DNA of 64,000 nucleotides, taken from contig OZ253939.1 of assembly GCA_965267245.1 (NCBI GenBank), positions 5,022,001-5,086,000 of the forward strand, in the 5' to 3' direction. The position numbers and the translations under genes were made by a program. This DNA is from JANSWY01 sp965267245. GTDB lineage: Bacteria; Bacteroidota; Bacteroidia; Cytophagales; Cyclobacteriaceae. The notes below the pieces were generated by a model, which saw only the letters and a program-made list of their open reading frames with translations, did no database searches and was not told the DNA's origin. This document shows, piece after piece, positions 43,512 through 52,168 of the stretch. Position 1 is the first letter of the stretch; every line of letters begins with the position of its first letter.

Positions 43512-45259
43512 ATCCTATAGCACTCGTTACATGGTTTTTTCCTTCCGAATAGAAAGAATTTAGTTGGATAGAGATTGGCTGTGAAAGGTAACTTTTTTGG
43601 GAACAGAATGAATCTCATATTATCTTTTTGAATAAGATCATCCATGGAAGAGCCGAGGGCTATGAATGAGGTTTCCGGATTCCTCTTGTACAATTCAGGT
43701 ATTAAAATTTTTGCCAGCATACCACAGGTAAGGATGACAACACTTCCTTCCTCGAATTTCTTGTTTTTCAGCTCTTCAAAAAGTAAGTATGAGTTTACAA
43801 AAGGCACATTGATTCGATTTTTTTCAATCACGTTAACACCTAATTTTTCCAGTAATGAGAAGTCTTGTTTCTCATTAGCAATAAAATAACAGGTTCTGTT
43901 GTGGAGCTGACCAATTATCGAAGGAAGGTAGTTTAGGTTATGATGAAACACCATTGCTGGAATCGTGTTTTTCATCCCGGATCGGAGTTTATTGGCTAAA
44001 TCCCGATGCTCAGACCAGCATGTTGAACATGGTACTCCAACAAAAAAGTTTTCATCATCAATTTGAATAGATTCCGTTAGCAATTCACCCAACGCACTTG
44101 TGTATTTTTGTTGGCCTCTGCCATACCAGGTTTCTTTTTTGTCTTCTTCGAGATGCTTTTTGATAAATGTTAGCTCACCATCATTGAAATGGGCAAATGC
44201 AAAAGGCTTACGGTCTTTCAACTTTTGCAAGATGGCTTCAACACTCTCAGTAAACTCCGGATTTTGATTGTTTCTATACCTAAATAATCTACCAGGATTG
44301 GTGACCCCAAGATTGATTATTAAAATTAATAGGGACAATAAGGAACTTAGAAAGTAAGCTGCGAAACTGGAAATGATTACAACTGGATTGAGAACAGCGA
44401 AATTTATTCGCTTTCCCTGGATGATTTGGAGCAGTTTCTCCATTTTATTTTCAGATCTGGGGAAATGGAGTACTTTGGGAGCCGTTGAGGTCAGTTTTTG
44501 TTGATACTCATCCTTAACTGTGTCATAATGATAATCCAACACCTGGTTTTGTTCATCAGGGAATTTGAATAATCTGAGTAATTTTCTTTCGAAACGAAAA
44601 TACAGGAATCGGTGAATCCAATTGATGGTGTAGGAAGGCATTCCAAATTGCCTTCCACCAGTACAACCAAAAAGTTGTTGACCATGATCTAGTTTAACTT
44701 TATTCTTGGTCTCAATAGTTTTGTAGTACGAATCAATATAATATCTACTGAACAGATATTGATCAGACTTTATCTGCCTGACTTGATCATCATCATAAAA
44801 GTCTACTTGATAAAAAGAAGAAATTTCATCTAACATCCTGAGGATAGATGACGCAGAACCCATAAAAGTTCCGGAATTCAAATAATTGTAGGGTAAAGGT
44901 GATCTTGGATAGTATTTCCAGTAGTAATACCTGAGGCTTGGGTCCTGGAAATAAAAATTGGCTTCTGCTGAAAACAATATATCACACTCAAATGATTTGA
45001 ATTCATTGATAATTGATTCCTTTTGAGCACGTATAATAACATCATAAGCATCCACAAACAGAATGAGATCAGTTGGGTTTAATTGGGTAAGGTAGTCTTT
45101 AAGTATTCTTAATTTAATTGCATTTGATATCCAGGGCACATTTTCACCTAACCCTATTAAGTCATGGCCGTATTTTGTGCAGCTTTCTTTGAGCACCTGA
45201 AATTTCTTTCCCTGATCAGATGCAATAGTCACAATATGCAATTCAGTATTATCGACCAT
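43508..45259 (-). CDS. Fused glycosyltransferase: PLOD-type GT plus GT-D-fold domain
   Basis: A 583-residue two-domain protein. Residues 1-275 resemble the glycosyltransferase domain of procollagen lysyl hydroxylases/galactosyltransferases: LILFVDAYDVII with Asp70 and Asp73 (the DxxD metal site) and YLNSGTFMGSAS. A hydrophobic stretch (about 288-320) probably attaches it to the membrane. Residues 335-583 look like a GT-D-fold transferase (DUF1792 type), with AHFNDGELTFI near 355-366 carrying the Asp-Gly-Glu motif. The C-terminus has Cys pairs (KPCNEC). It is convergent with the preceding gene by four bases. Two sugar transfers by one protein are inferred. Confidence 0.7.
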   Translation of the reverse strand: MVDNTELHIVTIASDQGKKFQVLKESCTKYGHDLIGLGENVPWISNAIKLRILKDYLTQLNPTDLILFVDAYDVIIRAQKESIINEFKSFECDILFSAEANFYFQDPSLRYYYWKYYPRSPLPYNYLNSGTFMGSASSILRMLDEISSFYQVDFYDDDQVRQIKSDQYLFSRYYIDSYYKTIETKNKVKLDHGQQLFGCTGGRQFGMPSYTINWIHRFLYFRFERKLLRLFKFPDEQNQVLDYHYDTVKDEYQQKLTSTAPKVLHFPRSENKMEKLLQIIQGKRINFAVLNPVVIISSFAAYFLSSLLSLLILIINLGVTNPGRLFRYRNNQNPEFTESVEAILQKLKDRKPFAFAHFNDGELTFIKKHLEEDKKETWYGRGQQKYTSALGELLTESIQIDDENFFVGVPCSTCWSEHRDLANKLRSGMKNTIPAMVFHHNLNYLPSIIGQLHNRTCYFIANEKQDFSLLEKLGVNVIEKNRINVPFVNSYLLFEELKNKKFEEGSVVILTCGMLAKILIPELYKRNPETSFIALGSSMDDLIQKDNMRFILFPKKLPFTANLYPTKFFLFGRKKPCNECYRI

Positions 45260-45309
45260 TTTGTTTTCTTTACTTTTGAAGCGAAGTTATACCTTTAAGA
45301 TTTACCTAC

Positions 45310-46155
45310 TTGAAAGAATTTATTGAGTTTTTCAGATACGTTGCTTTGCACCTTTTGCCAGGTAGCTCTTTTGACTCGAATAATACCGATACAAGAAAAG
45401 ATGTTTATTTGAGCCTTACTACAATACCATCAAGAATTGGTACCCTGAAAGCAACGATAAATTCTTTACTTGATCAAAGCACCAAACCTAAAAAAATAAT
45501 CATTAACCTGGCTGGTTTTGAGAAAGATCAGATACCAGTTTTTTTGTTGAGAAAGGAAATTGAATTGAACCTGGTGACACGAGATTTAGGTCCTGCGACA
45601 AAGTTCTTGCCTACCTTGAAACTTGTACCGAAAGATGCATTAGTAATAATCGTTGATGATGATCAGGTTTACCCTAAAACTTTGGTGCAGAATTATGTAG
45701 AGGCTTCCATGAAATTCCCTGATTGCGCATTGTGTATGGTTGGATGGGAAACACCACAATCTTTACAACATGAGGATCGGGTCATTCAATTTGGAGCTAA
45801 ATTCAGACTAAATCACAAGGAGAAACCTGTTAAGGATGTTGTTCCTGTAGATATCATGCAAGGAGCTTCAAGTTATGCTATAAAACCTTCCTTCTTTGAT
45901 GAATCATTATTTCAGTACAAGGAGGCTCCATCTGAGGCTTATTATGTGGATGATATATGGATATCCGGGCATTTAGCCAAACGTAAAGTAAGCAAGCTTA
46001 TATTCCCTGCTAGCTTCAAATATTGTAGGTTGTCAAATTTAAAAGTTGGCGCTAAAACAGGTTTGATAAAAACAGCCAATAAGAATCACCAGAATAACAA
46101 TGTGTTATACCAGTATTTCAAGGATTATTGGATTAACACTAGAGCCGCCCACTGA
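45310..46155 (+). CDS. Glycosyltransferase, GT-A type (TTG start)
   Basis: A 281-residue protein with GT2-like core: VYLSLTTIPSRIGTLKATI at the start, LVIIVDDDQVYPKTL as metal-binding site and YYVDDIWISGHLAKR as possible catalytic region. The frame opens with TTG at 45310. A later start would lose only the first 35 less-conserved residues, so the start is uncertain. It converges with the next gene, sharing the last 17 bases. Substrate unknown. Confidence 0.7.
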   Translation: MKEFIEFFRYVALHLLPGSSFDSNNTDTRKDVYLSLTTIPSRIGTLKATINSLLDQSTKPKKIIINLAGFEKDQIPVFLLRKEIELNLVTRDLGPATKFLPTLKLVPKDALVIIVDDDQVYPKTLVQNYVEASMKFPDCALCMVGWETPQSLQHEDRVIQFGAKFRLNHKEKPVKDVVPVDIMQGASSYAIKPSFFDESLFQYKEAPSEAYYVDDIWISGHLAKRKVSKLIFPASFKYCRLSNLKVGAKTGLIKTANKNHQNNNVLYQYFKDYWINTRAAH

Positions 46156-47263
46156 GTTTTACAAAAAAATCCTCATATCCTTGTATCATCATATCGATAG
46201 AGTAATTTTTTTTGGTGAATTCCTGATAAGCCACTATACTATCTTTGAGGCCTTTCGATTGAAGCTTTTCCATCCACATTTTGGAATTTTCAGACTCGAC
46301 GAGAAACCCATTTTTCTCGTGTTGAATCGCAGTAGGAATGCCATCAACTCGTGAAGCAATGACAGGAAGTCCCATGGAAATAGCTTCCAGAAGAACCAAA
46401 CCAAATCCCTCATAATCGCCCTGGATAGAAATATTTGGCATCACAAAAATGTCGCTTTTACTTAAAATGTAATTTACTTCTCCATTTTTGAGGCCTTTTA
46501 ACAAGTGTGTCCTATTCTTAAGTTGATGCTCGTCAATCACTTTCTGGATGGCAATAGCATCGATTGCTACTCCACCAAAAATGATGATTAGATTAAATAA
46601 TTTATCAGGAAGAACTGTTTTTAGAATCTCCCACATTTTTTGATTCGACAGATTGGGACCTATGATGATGTATTCGAAATTTGCAGGTAGACTCGAAAAA
46701 ACATTTTTTAAAAACCAGCTGATTCCTTTTCTGAGAACAGGTCTCCCCAGTGAAACCAGGTATTTTTTTTGAGGATCAAAATCAAACTGAAATTCTGATT
46801 TCTCAGCTTCAAAATCAGCAATGGCATTAGCAACCATTGTAAGCTTTTCTTTCGGTATACCTCTTTTTAAACACTCATTCAAAGTGCCTTCACTAACAGC
46901 AACTATGCCAGTAAGTCTTGAAAGTTTTTTATTGATCCATTTTTGGTAAAACTTAACAGGAAATACAATGTCAAGGCCATGGGCGGTCATGAAAACTGGC
47001 ATTTTGAGATTTTGGATGTAGCTACCAAGAACAAATGCCATCAATCCATCATTCAGGTATACCAGGTCAATATCATCATGTAACTTCAGTAAAGATTTGA
47101 TTCTTCTTCTGACGGTCAAAAAAAAACCTAGTTTAGACTTTTCTCCTGAAACCAGTGTCAATACAGTGTGGTTTTTAGAAAGTCCATTTACAAGCTCGAA
47201 GCAATGCTTTTGCATGCCTCCAATTGAAGGTGGGTATTTGTGAGAGACAACCAGTATTTTCAT
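46139..47263 (-). CDS. Family 4 glycosyltransferase (GT-B)
   Basis: A 374-residue retaining GT-B enzyme. The N-terminal loop ILVVSHKYPPSIGGMQKHCFEL and C-terminal donor-binding motif FGLVLLEAISMGLPVIASRVDGIP (ExxxxxE type) are clear. GRPVLRKGISWFLK matches the usual GRLVxxKG. It is the only minus-strand gene between plus-strand transferases and has its own short promoter region shared with the next gene. The acceptor is unknown. Confidence 0.88.
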   Translation of the reverse strand: MKILVVSHKYPPSIGGMQKHCFELVNGLSKNHTVLTLVSGEKSKLGFFLTVRRRIKSLLKLHDDIDLVYLNDGLMAFVLGSYIQNLKMPVFMTAHGLDIVFPVKFYQKWINKKLSRLTGIVAVSEGTLNECLKRGIPKEKLTMVANAIADFEAEKSEFQFDFDPQKKYLVSLGRPVLRKGISWFLKNVFSSLPANFEYIIIGPNLSNQKMWEILKTVLPDKLFNLIIIFGGVAIDAIAIQKVIDEHQLKNRTHLLKGLKNGEVNYILSKSDIFVMPNISIQGDYEGFGLVLLEAISMGLPVIASRVDGIPTAIQHEKNGFLVESENSKMWMEKLQSKGLKDSIVAYQEFTKKNYSIDMMIQGYEDFFVKLSGRL

Positions 47264-47315
47264 TGCTCGGGCAAAAATATAATTTACTGCAATTTATCAT
47301 ATAATTTCGCTGTAG

Positions 47316-48476
47316 ATGCAGAAGTTAAGGATAGCATTTTTTGCTGATGTATTAGAAGAAGATTTTGATGGGGTGAGTGTGACCCTTCATCAAATTCTTA
47401 ACAGGGCTCCAAAGGATGAATTTGAGTTTTTGGTGATTACTCCACATCCTCCTAAAAACTTTGATACGATTCCCTTTGAGATTTACGTTTGTACCTGGAT
47501 ACCAATACCAGTAAATAAAGGATATCGACTTGCTATTCCAAGATTTGATCTGAATTTAAGAAAGCGACTGAATAATTTTGAACCTGACCTGATTCATTTT
47601 AGTACGCCCTCACTTCTTGGAGTGTACGCAGTGAAATATGGGAATAAAAAGAAAATTCCAGTTGTAAATATTTACCACACCAATTATGCCACTTATATTG
47701 ATTATTATATTAGAGTTCCCAAAGCTTCTGATTATCTGGAAAAACCAGTAAAAAAGGGAATAAAAGGAATATACGATAAGTGTGATCTTACTTTCGCGCC
47801 TACGGAAGAAATGAGGGATTTCCTTCGTTCCACAACTTTACCACGCAAAAAGATTAGGATATTAAAAAGAGGAGTAGACACTAATAAATACAATCCACAA
47901 AAGAAAACATCTTTTCTGAATGATGAATTTGGTTTGAATAAGGAGAAAACTGTATTGTTTGTGAGCAGGTTAGTGAAAGAGAAAGAGACAGACACTGTAG
48001 TGAACGTATACAATCTATTTACAGAGAGGTATAACGATGTTAAGTTCATTATTACTGGAGACGGACCTGATCGTGCTAATATGGAAGATGCAATGCCAGA
48101 GGCTATATTCACAGGGAGACAAACTGGTGACGAACTTGCCTCCATCTATGCTAGTTGTGATGTTTTTATATTTCCTTCCGTTACAGAAACATTTGGTAAT
48201 GTAGTCCTCGAGTCCCTTGCTTCCGGTACTCCTGTGGTTGCTGCCAAGGCCGGAGGCCCTATTAATATAGTGGAGGATGGGAAATGGGGGTACCTGGTCG
48301 AACCCCGAAATACTGAGGCTTTCTACAAGAAGATTGATGAAATTTTGCATACTCCCGACCTGAGAAATAAAATGGGAAGAGCAGCTGTAAATTATGCAAA
48401 ATCTCAAAATTGGAAAAGTATTTCCAGTATCCTATTTGACAGTTATAAAGAATTGATCCAGCTCTATGAATCTTGA
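47316..48476 (+). CDS. Family 4 glycosyltransferase (MgtA-like)
   Basis: A 386-residue GT-B enzyme of the group of GDP-mannose-dependent or glucuronosyl transferases acting on lipids. IAFFADVLEEDFDGVSVTLHQ opens the fold, LFVSRLVKEKETD marks the linker, and FPSVTETFGNVVLESLASGTP is the donor-binding E(x7)E motif. It is divergent from the preceding gene with 52 bases between, and overlaps the next gene by 11 bases. A glycolipid acceptor is possible by family; this is inference. Confidence 0.88.
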   Translation: MQKLRIAFFADVLEEDFDGVSVTLHQILNRAPKDEFEFLVITPHPPKNFDTIPFEIYVCTWIPIPVNKGYRLAIPRFDLNLRKRLNNFEPDLIHFSTPSLLGVYAVKYGNKKKIPVVNIYHTNYATYIDYYIRVPKASDYLEKPVKKGIKGIYDKCDLTFAPTEEMRDFLRSTTLPRKKIRILKRGVDTNKYNPQKKTSFLNDEFGLNKEKTVLFVSRLVKEKETDTVVNVYNLFTERYNDVKFIITGDGPDRANMEDAMPEAIFTGRQTGDELASIYASCDVFIFPSVTETFGNVVLESLASGTPVVAAKAGGPINIVEDGKWGYLVEPRNTEAFYKKIDEILHTPDLRNKMGRAAVNYAKSQNWKSISSILFDSYKELIQLYES

Positions 48477-49218
48477 GATTACTGTTGTACAATTGGCTAC
48501 ACCTAATATAGACAGTTATGGCATGTATAGTCTGGCAAGTGTAAACGAGTATTGTTCCAGACACAACTACCGTCATATTGTTCAGCGGTCAAATTCACTA
48601 CCTGATCTACACGTAAATTGGTCTAAAATTGACTTACTACGCCATGCTCTCACATTAAAGAATGATTATGTAGTGTTGTTTGATGCTGATGTTGTTATAG
48701 CTGATCAGGAGAAGTCCATTGAGTATTTTCTTAATAATTATGCTAACGAGAGCACAGAAATCATGATGCCAAGAGATACCTATATCGCATTTGGTGCAAA
48801 ACGAAAGCGAAGGCCCCCAAGAAGCATGAGACCAAATGCAGGATTCATTATTCTCAAAAATAGTGCTAAAGGTAAATCAATGATCAGTGAATGGTTAGAA
48901 GCTGCCAGAGGTGAAGGAAAAATATTCAATGATGTCCACCCTAGGAATCAGTTGGTATATTGGAATTTTGTTATGCCAAAATATATCAACGAACTACAAA
49001 TTCTACCTGATCATGTTTCCTCCAATGCAAAACATGACTATTTAAGAATCTTCAAACCAATTCCATTCATGTATCACGTAATGATGAGTGAGGATAAGAA
49101 AAGAATCAATAAAATGTCAAAGGTTTTCAGTGCCTATAACAATCCCGATTTTTTAGAAAAGTTGCAACCATACTTGAAGGAGAAAGAAGGTATAATTGAG
49201 ATTAATAGCAAGGTATGA
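48466..49218 (+). CDS. GMA12/MNN10-like (GT34-type) glycosyltransferase
   Basis: A 250-residue GT-A protein. ITVVQLATPNIDSYGMYSLASVNEY is the first strand-helix region and YVVLFDADVVIAD the DxD metal site. MRPNAGFIILKNSAKGKSMISEW resembles the acceptor-side motif of galactosyl/mannosyl transferases of the GMA12/MNN10 group, a family best known from yeast and plants (xyloglucan xylosyltransferase). It overlaps both neighbours (11 bases upstream, ATGA downstream). Confidence 0.72.
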   Translation: MNLEITVVQLATPNIDSYGMYSLASVNEYCSRHNYRHIVQRSNSLPDLHVNWSKIDLLRHALTLKNDYVVLFDADVVIADQEKSIEYFLNNYANESTEIMMPRDTYIAFGAKRKRRPPRSMRPNAGFIILKNSAKGKSMISEWLEAARGEGKIFNDVHPRNQLVYWNFVMPKYINELQILPDHVSSNAKHDYLRIFKPIPFMYHVMMSEDKKRINKMSKVFSAYNNPDFLEKLQPYLKEKEGIIEINSKV

Positions 49219-50135
49219 TCAGAATTGACCAACTAGCATTCGTATTCATTGGTTGTGGCCCATATGCAAGAACCTATAGATGTGAAATGGCAATTGAATC
49301 TTTGGTAAAGGTATGTGGCTGGAAGGGAAAAATATACCTCATAACAGATTCTCCTGAATGCTTTGATTTATCGAAACTTCAGGTGGATGCCGGATCTGAT
49401 AATATTGTTCTTAAATCAGTAAGTGCTTTTTCTGATAAATGGGATATGCCTATTGCTATCAATGGTAAATTTCCTTTTCTGACATCTGTTCCGGCCAAAA
49501 CAGTTCAGGAATCAAAGGTTCTTAAGGCTTCCATTTTTGAGTACATAGATGAGGACGTTGCACTTTATTGTGATTCGGATGTCCTTTTTACAAGGAATGA
49601 GTTATTGGAAGAGGTTATCGCTTTAGCTAGTGAATGGGAAGACGTACCAGGAATAAAACTAAGGATAAAAGATCATCAGTGGCAACATTCAAATAATGAT
49701 CCCCACCATTTGCATACAGGATTCATGATTGCTCACAGGAAATATTCTAAAGAAATATTGGATTTTTGGAAAGAAGAAATGCAGGATTCAAGTGAATGGA
49801 AGAGAGATCCCTATGACCGAACCAAGTTCCTGAATGCCTTCAATAAAGTACCCAATGCCAGGTTTTATCCACTTCCGGATTTCGTTGAGAAGGTTTATAA
49901 TTTCAAAACTCAACCTGCTTTTGCTGCTCACATCACAATTGCAAGGATTATGGCCAGTGGTTATGAGAAAGTTGAAAGTTTTATTGCCCAGTTTAATTTG
50001 AAATCTTGTCCTGAAGGTTATTACTCTCTGCCTGGAATGTCAAAATTGCGGAGATTCATTTTCTATCTGGGGTACATTCCCTATCGAAAGAACTACAAGA
50101 TCGAGGACAAATGGAAAAGAAAGATTGAAAAGTAG
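49215..50135 (+). CDS. Putative GT-A glycosyltransferase
   Basis: A 306-residue protein. LAFVFIGCGPYARTYRCEMAI opens a nucleotide-binding fold, VALYCDSDVLFTR is a DxD metal site and HHLHTGFMIAHRKYSKEILDFW resembles the second half of GT8/GT34-like enzymes. The C-terminus is basic (KRKIEK). It is the last gene of a four-base-overlap pair and ends at a hairpin terminator. The family is not certain. Confidence 0.65.
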   Translation: MIRIDQLAFVFIGCGPYARTYRCEMAIESLVKVCGWKGKIYLITDSPECFDLSKLQVDAGSDNIVLKSVSAFSDKWDMPIAINGKFPFLTSVPAKTVQESKVLKASIFEYIDEDVALYCDSDVLFTRNELLEEVIALASEWEDVPGIKLRIKDHQWQHSNNDPHHLHTGFMIAHRKYSKEILDFWKEEMQDSSEWKRDPYDRTKFLNAFNKVPNARFYPLPDFVEKVYNFKTQPAFAAHITIARIMASGYEKVESFIAQFNLKSCPEGYYSLPGMSKLRRFIFYLGYIPYRKNYKIEDKWKRKIEK

Positions 50136-50157
50136 CACCAGCTGGTAACCGGTGCTA
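50133..50157. terminator. Hairpin terminator between convergent genes
   Basis: TAGCACC and GGTGCTA pair around an 11-base loop that can itself partly pair. The stem starts at the stop codon of the glycosyltransferase. A T-rich stretch follows on the minus strand, so it may mainly end the menB transcript. Confidence 0.5.
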
Positions 50158-50167
50158 TCAATTTTGA

Positions 50168-51013
50168 TCAAGGAATCCACTTGATATCTTTAAAGTCCGG
50201 CTTCCTTTTTTCAAGGAATGCATTTCTACCTTCTTTGGCTTCATCAGTCATGTAGGCTAATCTGGTCGCCTCTCCTGCAAAAACCTGTTGCCCAACCATT
50301 CCGTCATCAGTTAGATTGAATGCAAATTTTAGCATCTTGATGGAAGTAGGAGATTTCTCCATAATTTCAAGCGCCCATTGATAGGCTGTTTCTTCTAATT
50401 CTGCATGTGGAATAGCAGCATTTACCATCCCCATTTCAAAAGCGTCTTGTGCTGAATAATTTCTTCCAAGAAAGAATATTTCTCTGGCTTTCTTTTGTCC
50501 AACCATTTTAGCCAGATATGCAGAGCCATAACCACCATCAAAGCTGGTAACATCTGCATCTGTTTGCTTGAAGATGGCGTGTTCTTTACTGGCTAATGTA
50601 AGGTCACAAACTACATGTAAACTATGACCACCACCAACTGCCCATCCGGGAACTACAGCAATCACTACCTTAGGCATAAACCTTATGAGGCGTTGTACTT
50701 CTAAAATATTTAATCGAGGCATGCCGTCCTCATCTACATAACCCTGATGACCTCTTGTTCTCTGATCACCACCACTACAAAAAGAATAAACACCATCTTT
50801 GGGAGATGGTCCCTCTGCTGAAAAAAGAATTACACCAATAGAAGTATCTTCACGGGCATCCAAAAATGCACGGTAAAGCTCACCTACTGTTTTCGGTCGG
50901 AATGCGTTTCTTACTTCAGGCCTGTTGAAGGCAATTCTCGCGATTCCATCAGCGGATTTCTTATAAGTTATATCTTCAAAGTTCTCAGCAGTTTTCCAGG
51001 AAATGTTGCTCAT
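50168..51013 (-). CDS. menB: 1,4-dihydroxy-2-naphthoyl-CoA synthase
   Basis: A 281-residue crotonase-fold enzyme. FCSGGDQRTRG, GWAVGGGHSLHVVCDL (oxyanion hole), FKQTDADVTSFDGGYGSAY and the C-terminal FLEKRKPDFKDIKWIP are all diagnostic for MenB. It closes the second ring of the menaquinone precursor from o-succinylbenzoyl-CoA. It stands alone here without other men genes; a polyprenyl diphosphate synthase, which could supply the side chain, lies 3 kb away. Transcription begins after the terminator of the next gene upstream, so it must have its own promoter within 51014-51120. Confidence 0.96.
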   Translation of the reverse strand: MSNISWKTAENFEDITYKKSADGIARIAFNRPEVRNAFRPKTVGELYRAFLDAREDTSIGVILFSAEGPSPKDGVYSFCSGGDQRTRGHQGYVDEDGMPRLNILEVQRLIRFMPKVVIAVVPGWAVGGGHSLHVVCDLTLASKEHAIFKQTDADVTSFDGGYGSAYLAKMVGQKKAREIFFLGRNYSAQDAFEMGMVNAAIPHAELEETAYQWALEIMEKSPTSIKMLKFAFNLTDDGMVGQQVFAGEATRLAYMTDEAKEGRNAFLEKRKPDFKDIKWIP

Positions 51014-51120
51014 GTAAAATTTTTTGGCTTAAAAATAGATCAAAAAATAGAAGAACTAAAGTCTTCAAAACCTTGAACACAAAAACTTAAAAATTGTTAG
51101 TCGGGGACTGGATAAAAATA

Positions 51121-51147
51121 AAGTGCCAATAAAGATTATTGGCACTT
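51121..51147 (-). terminator. Rho-independent terminator
   Basis: A perfect 11-base-pair stem, AAGTGCCAATA with TATTGGCACTT, loop AAGAT. Read on the minus strand it is followed by TTATTTTTAT, so it ends the nucleotidyltransferase transcript before menB. Confidence 0.75.
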
Positions 51148-51312
51148 AAACTATTCATCAACCATCTGTCTTACGATATGATCAACAACGTAGACGGGCG
51201 TCTACTAGATCAATCATGTTTCAAATATACGCAGAAATAAGATTTGCAGTTATGTAATTCGTTTAACCTATATTTTTTTTGGATAAGTGGAGATATTGCT
51301 TAGGTGAATGGC

Positions 51313-51924
51313 CTAAGCGTAAAGGTTATCTATGTGTGATTGTAACGCAATGTAGTTGTGGTAGTCAGCAATTGTATTAATATCAATGTGTCCATTTTCG
51401 AATGGGGCAAAACTTACTTTTCCATTAAGTTCTAGAAGTGCCCGGGTATTGTCTTTTTCAGGAATGAGGTGAATTTTGTCCAGTACATTTTTTCCATAGC
51501 TGAATGGAAACCCGTACTCATTATTACTGTAAAAAGAGGCCATAACTCCTTCTTCTGGGATAGCTAATAATTGATTAAACACTTTTGTGCTAAGTTCAGG
51601 TTGATCGCAAGCCGAAATAATTACTTTCTGCAGTCCCGGATATCTTTTTCTCAGATTTAATAAACCGATTTTAACTGAGTAGCCTATACCATTGTCCCAA
51701 TCTTCATTCCTTAGAATGGAGACATCAAAAAAATCATCGATCAATGCTTTGTGTCTTAGGTATTGCGCACCAAGAATAACCTGAACGTGATCAGCTTTTG
51801 AAACAACAGCTTCACGAACCGTGGCATATAGCATAGGCATGCCATCTATTTCCAACATTTGTTTGGATTGGCCTAAACGCGATGAATTTCCCGCAGCAAG
51901 TATTAGTATAGCTGTTCTAACCAA
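51313..51924 (-). CDS. MobA/MocA-like nucleotidyltransferase
   Basis: A 203-residue protein with the NTP-transferase signature LAAGNSSRLGQSKQML at residues 8-23, VIISACDQPEL as metal-binding site and GFPFSYGKNV as substrate loop. This is the pattern of molybdenum-cofactor cytidylyl- or guanylyltransferases. No molybdoenzyme or other cofactor gene is close, so the exact nucleotide and target are unproved. It is a single gene closed by the hairpin at 51121-51147. Confidence 0.82.
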   Translation of the reverse strand: MVRTAILILAAGNSSRLGQSKQMLEIDGMPMLYATVREAVVSKADHVQVILGAQYLRHKALIDDFFDVSILRNEDWDNGIGYSVKIGLLNLRKRYPGLQKVIISACDQPELSTKVFNQLLAIPEEGVMASFYSNNEYGFPFSYGKNVLDKIHLIPEKDNTRALLELNGKVSFAPFENGHIDINTIADYHNYIALQSHIDNLYA

Positions 51925-52168
51925 TTAAATTATCGTGGTGGTTTATAAATTATTTTGCAGGAACCAATTTATGATTACCTGAATCCATAGCCGGCAGGAC
52001 ATTCTTAAAGAAATTTAAATATTTTTCTGTTGATAAGAAAGCAATTTTGTCATTTTCATTGGCTATGTTAGCAAATTGTAGCAATGATGAGAACCCTATC
52101 AAAATGGTAATGTGATTGGAAGGAGGAGAAGCTGATAACTACCAGAATGTTATTGAGTTATACCAAAT

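Noticed and set aside
51925..52168. Regulatory RNA or riboswitch upstream of the thioredoxin-like gene
   Set aside because: No convincing conserved fold or terminator was found in the 244-base spacer.
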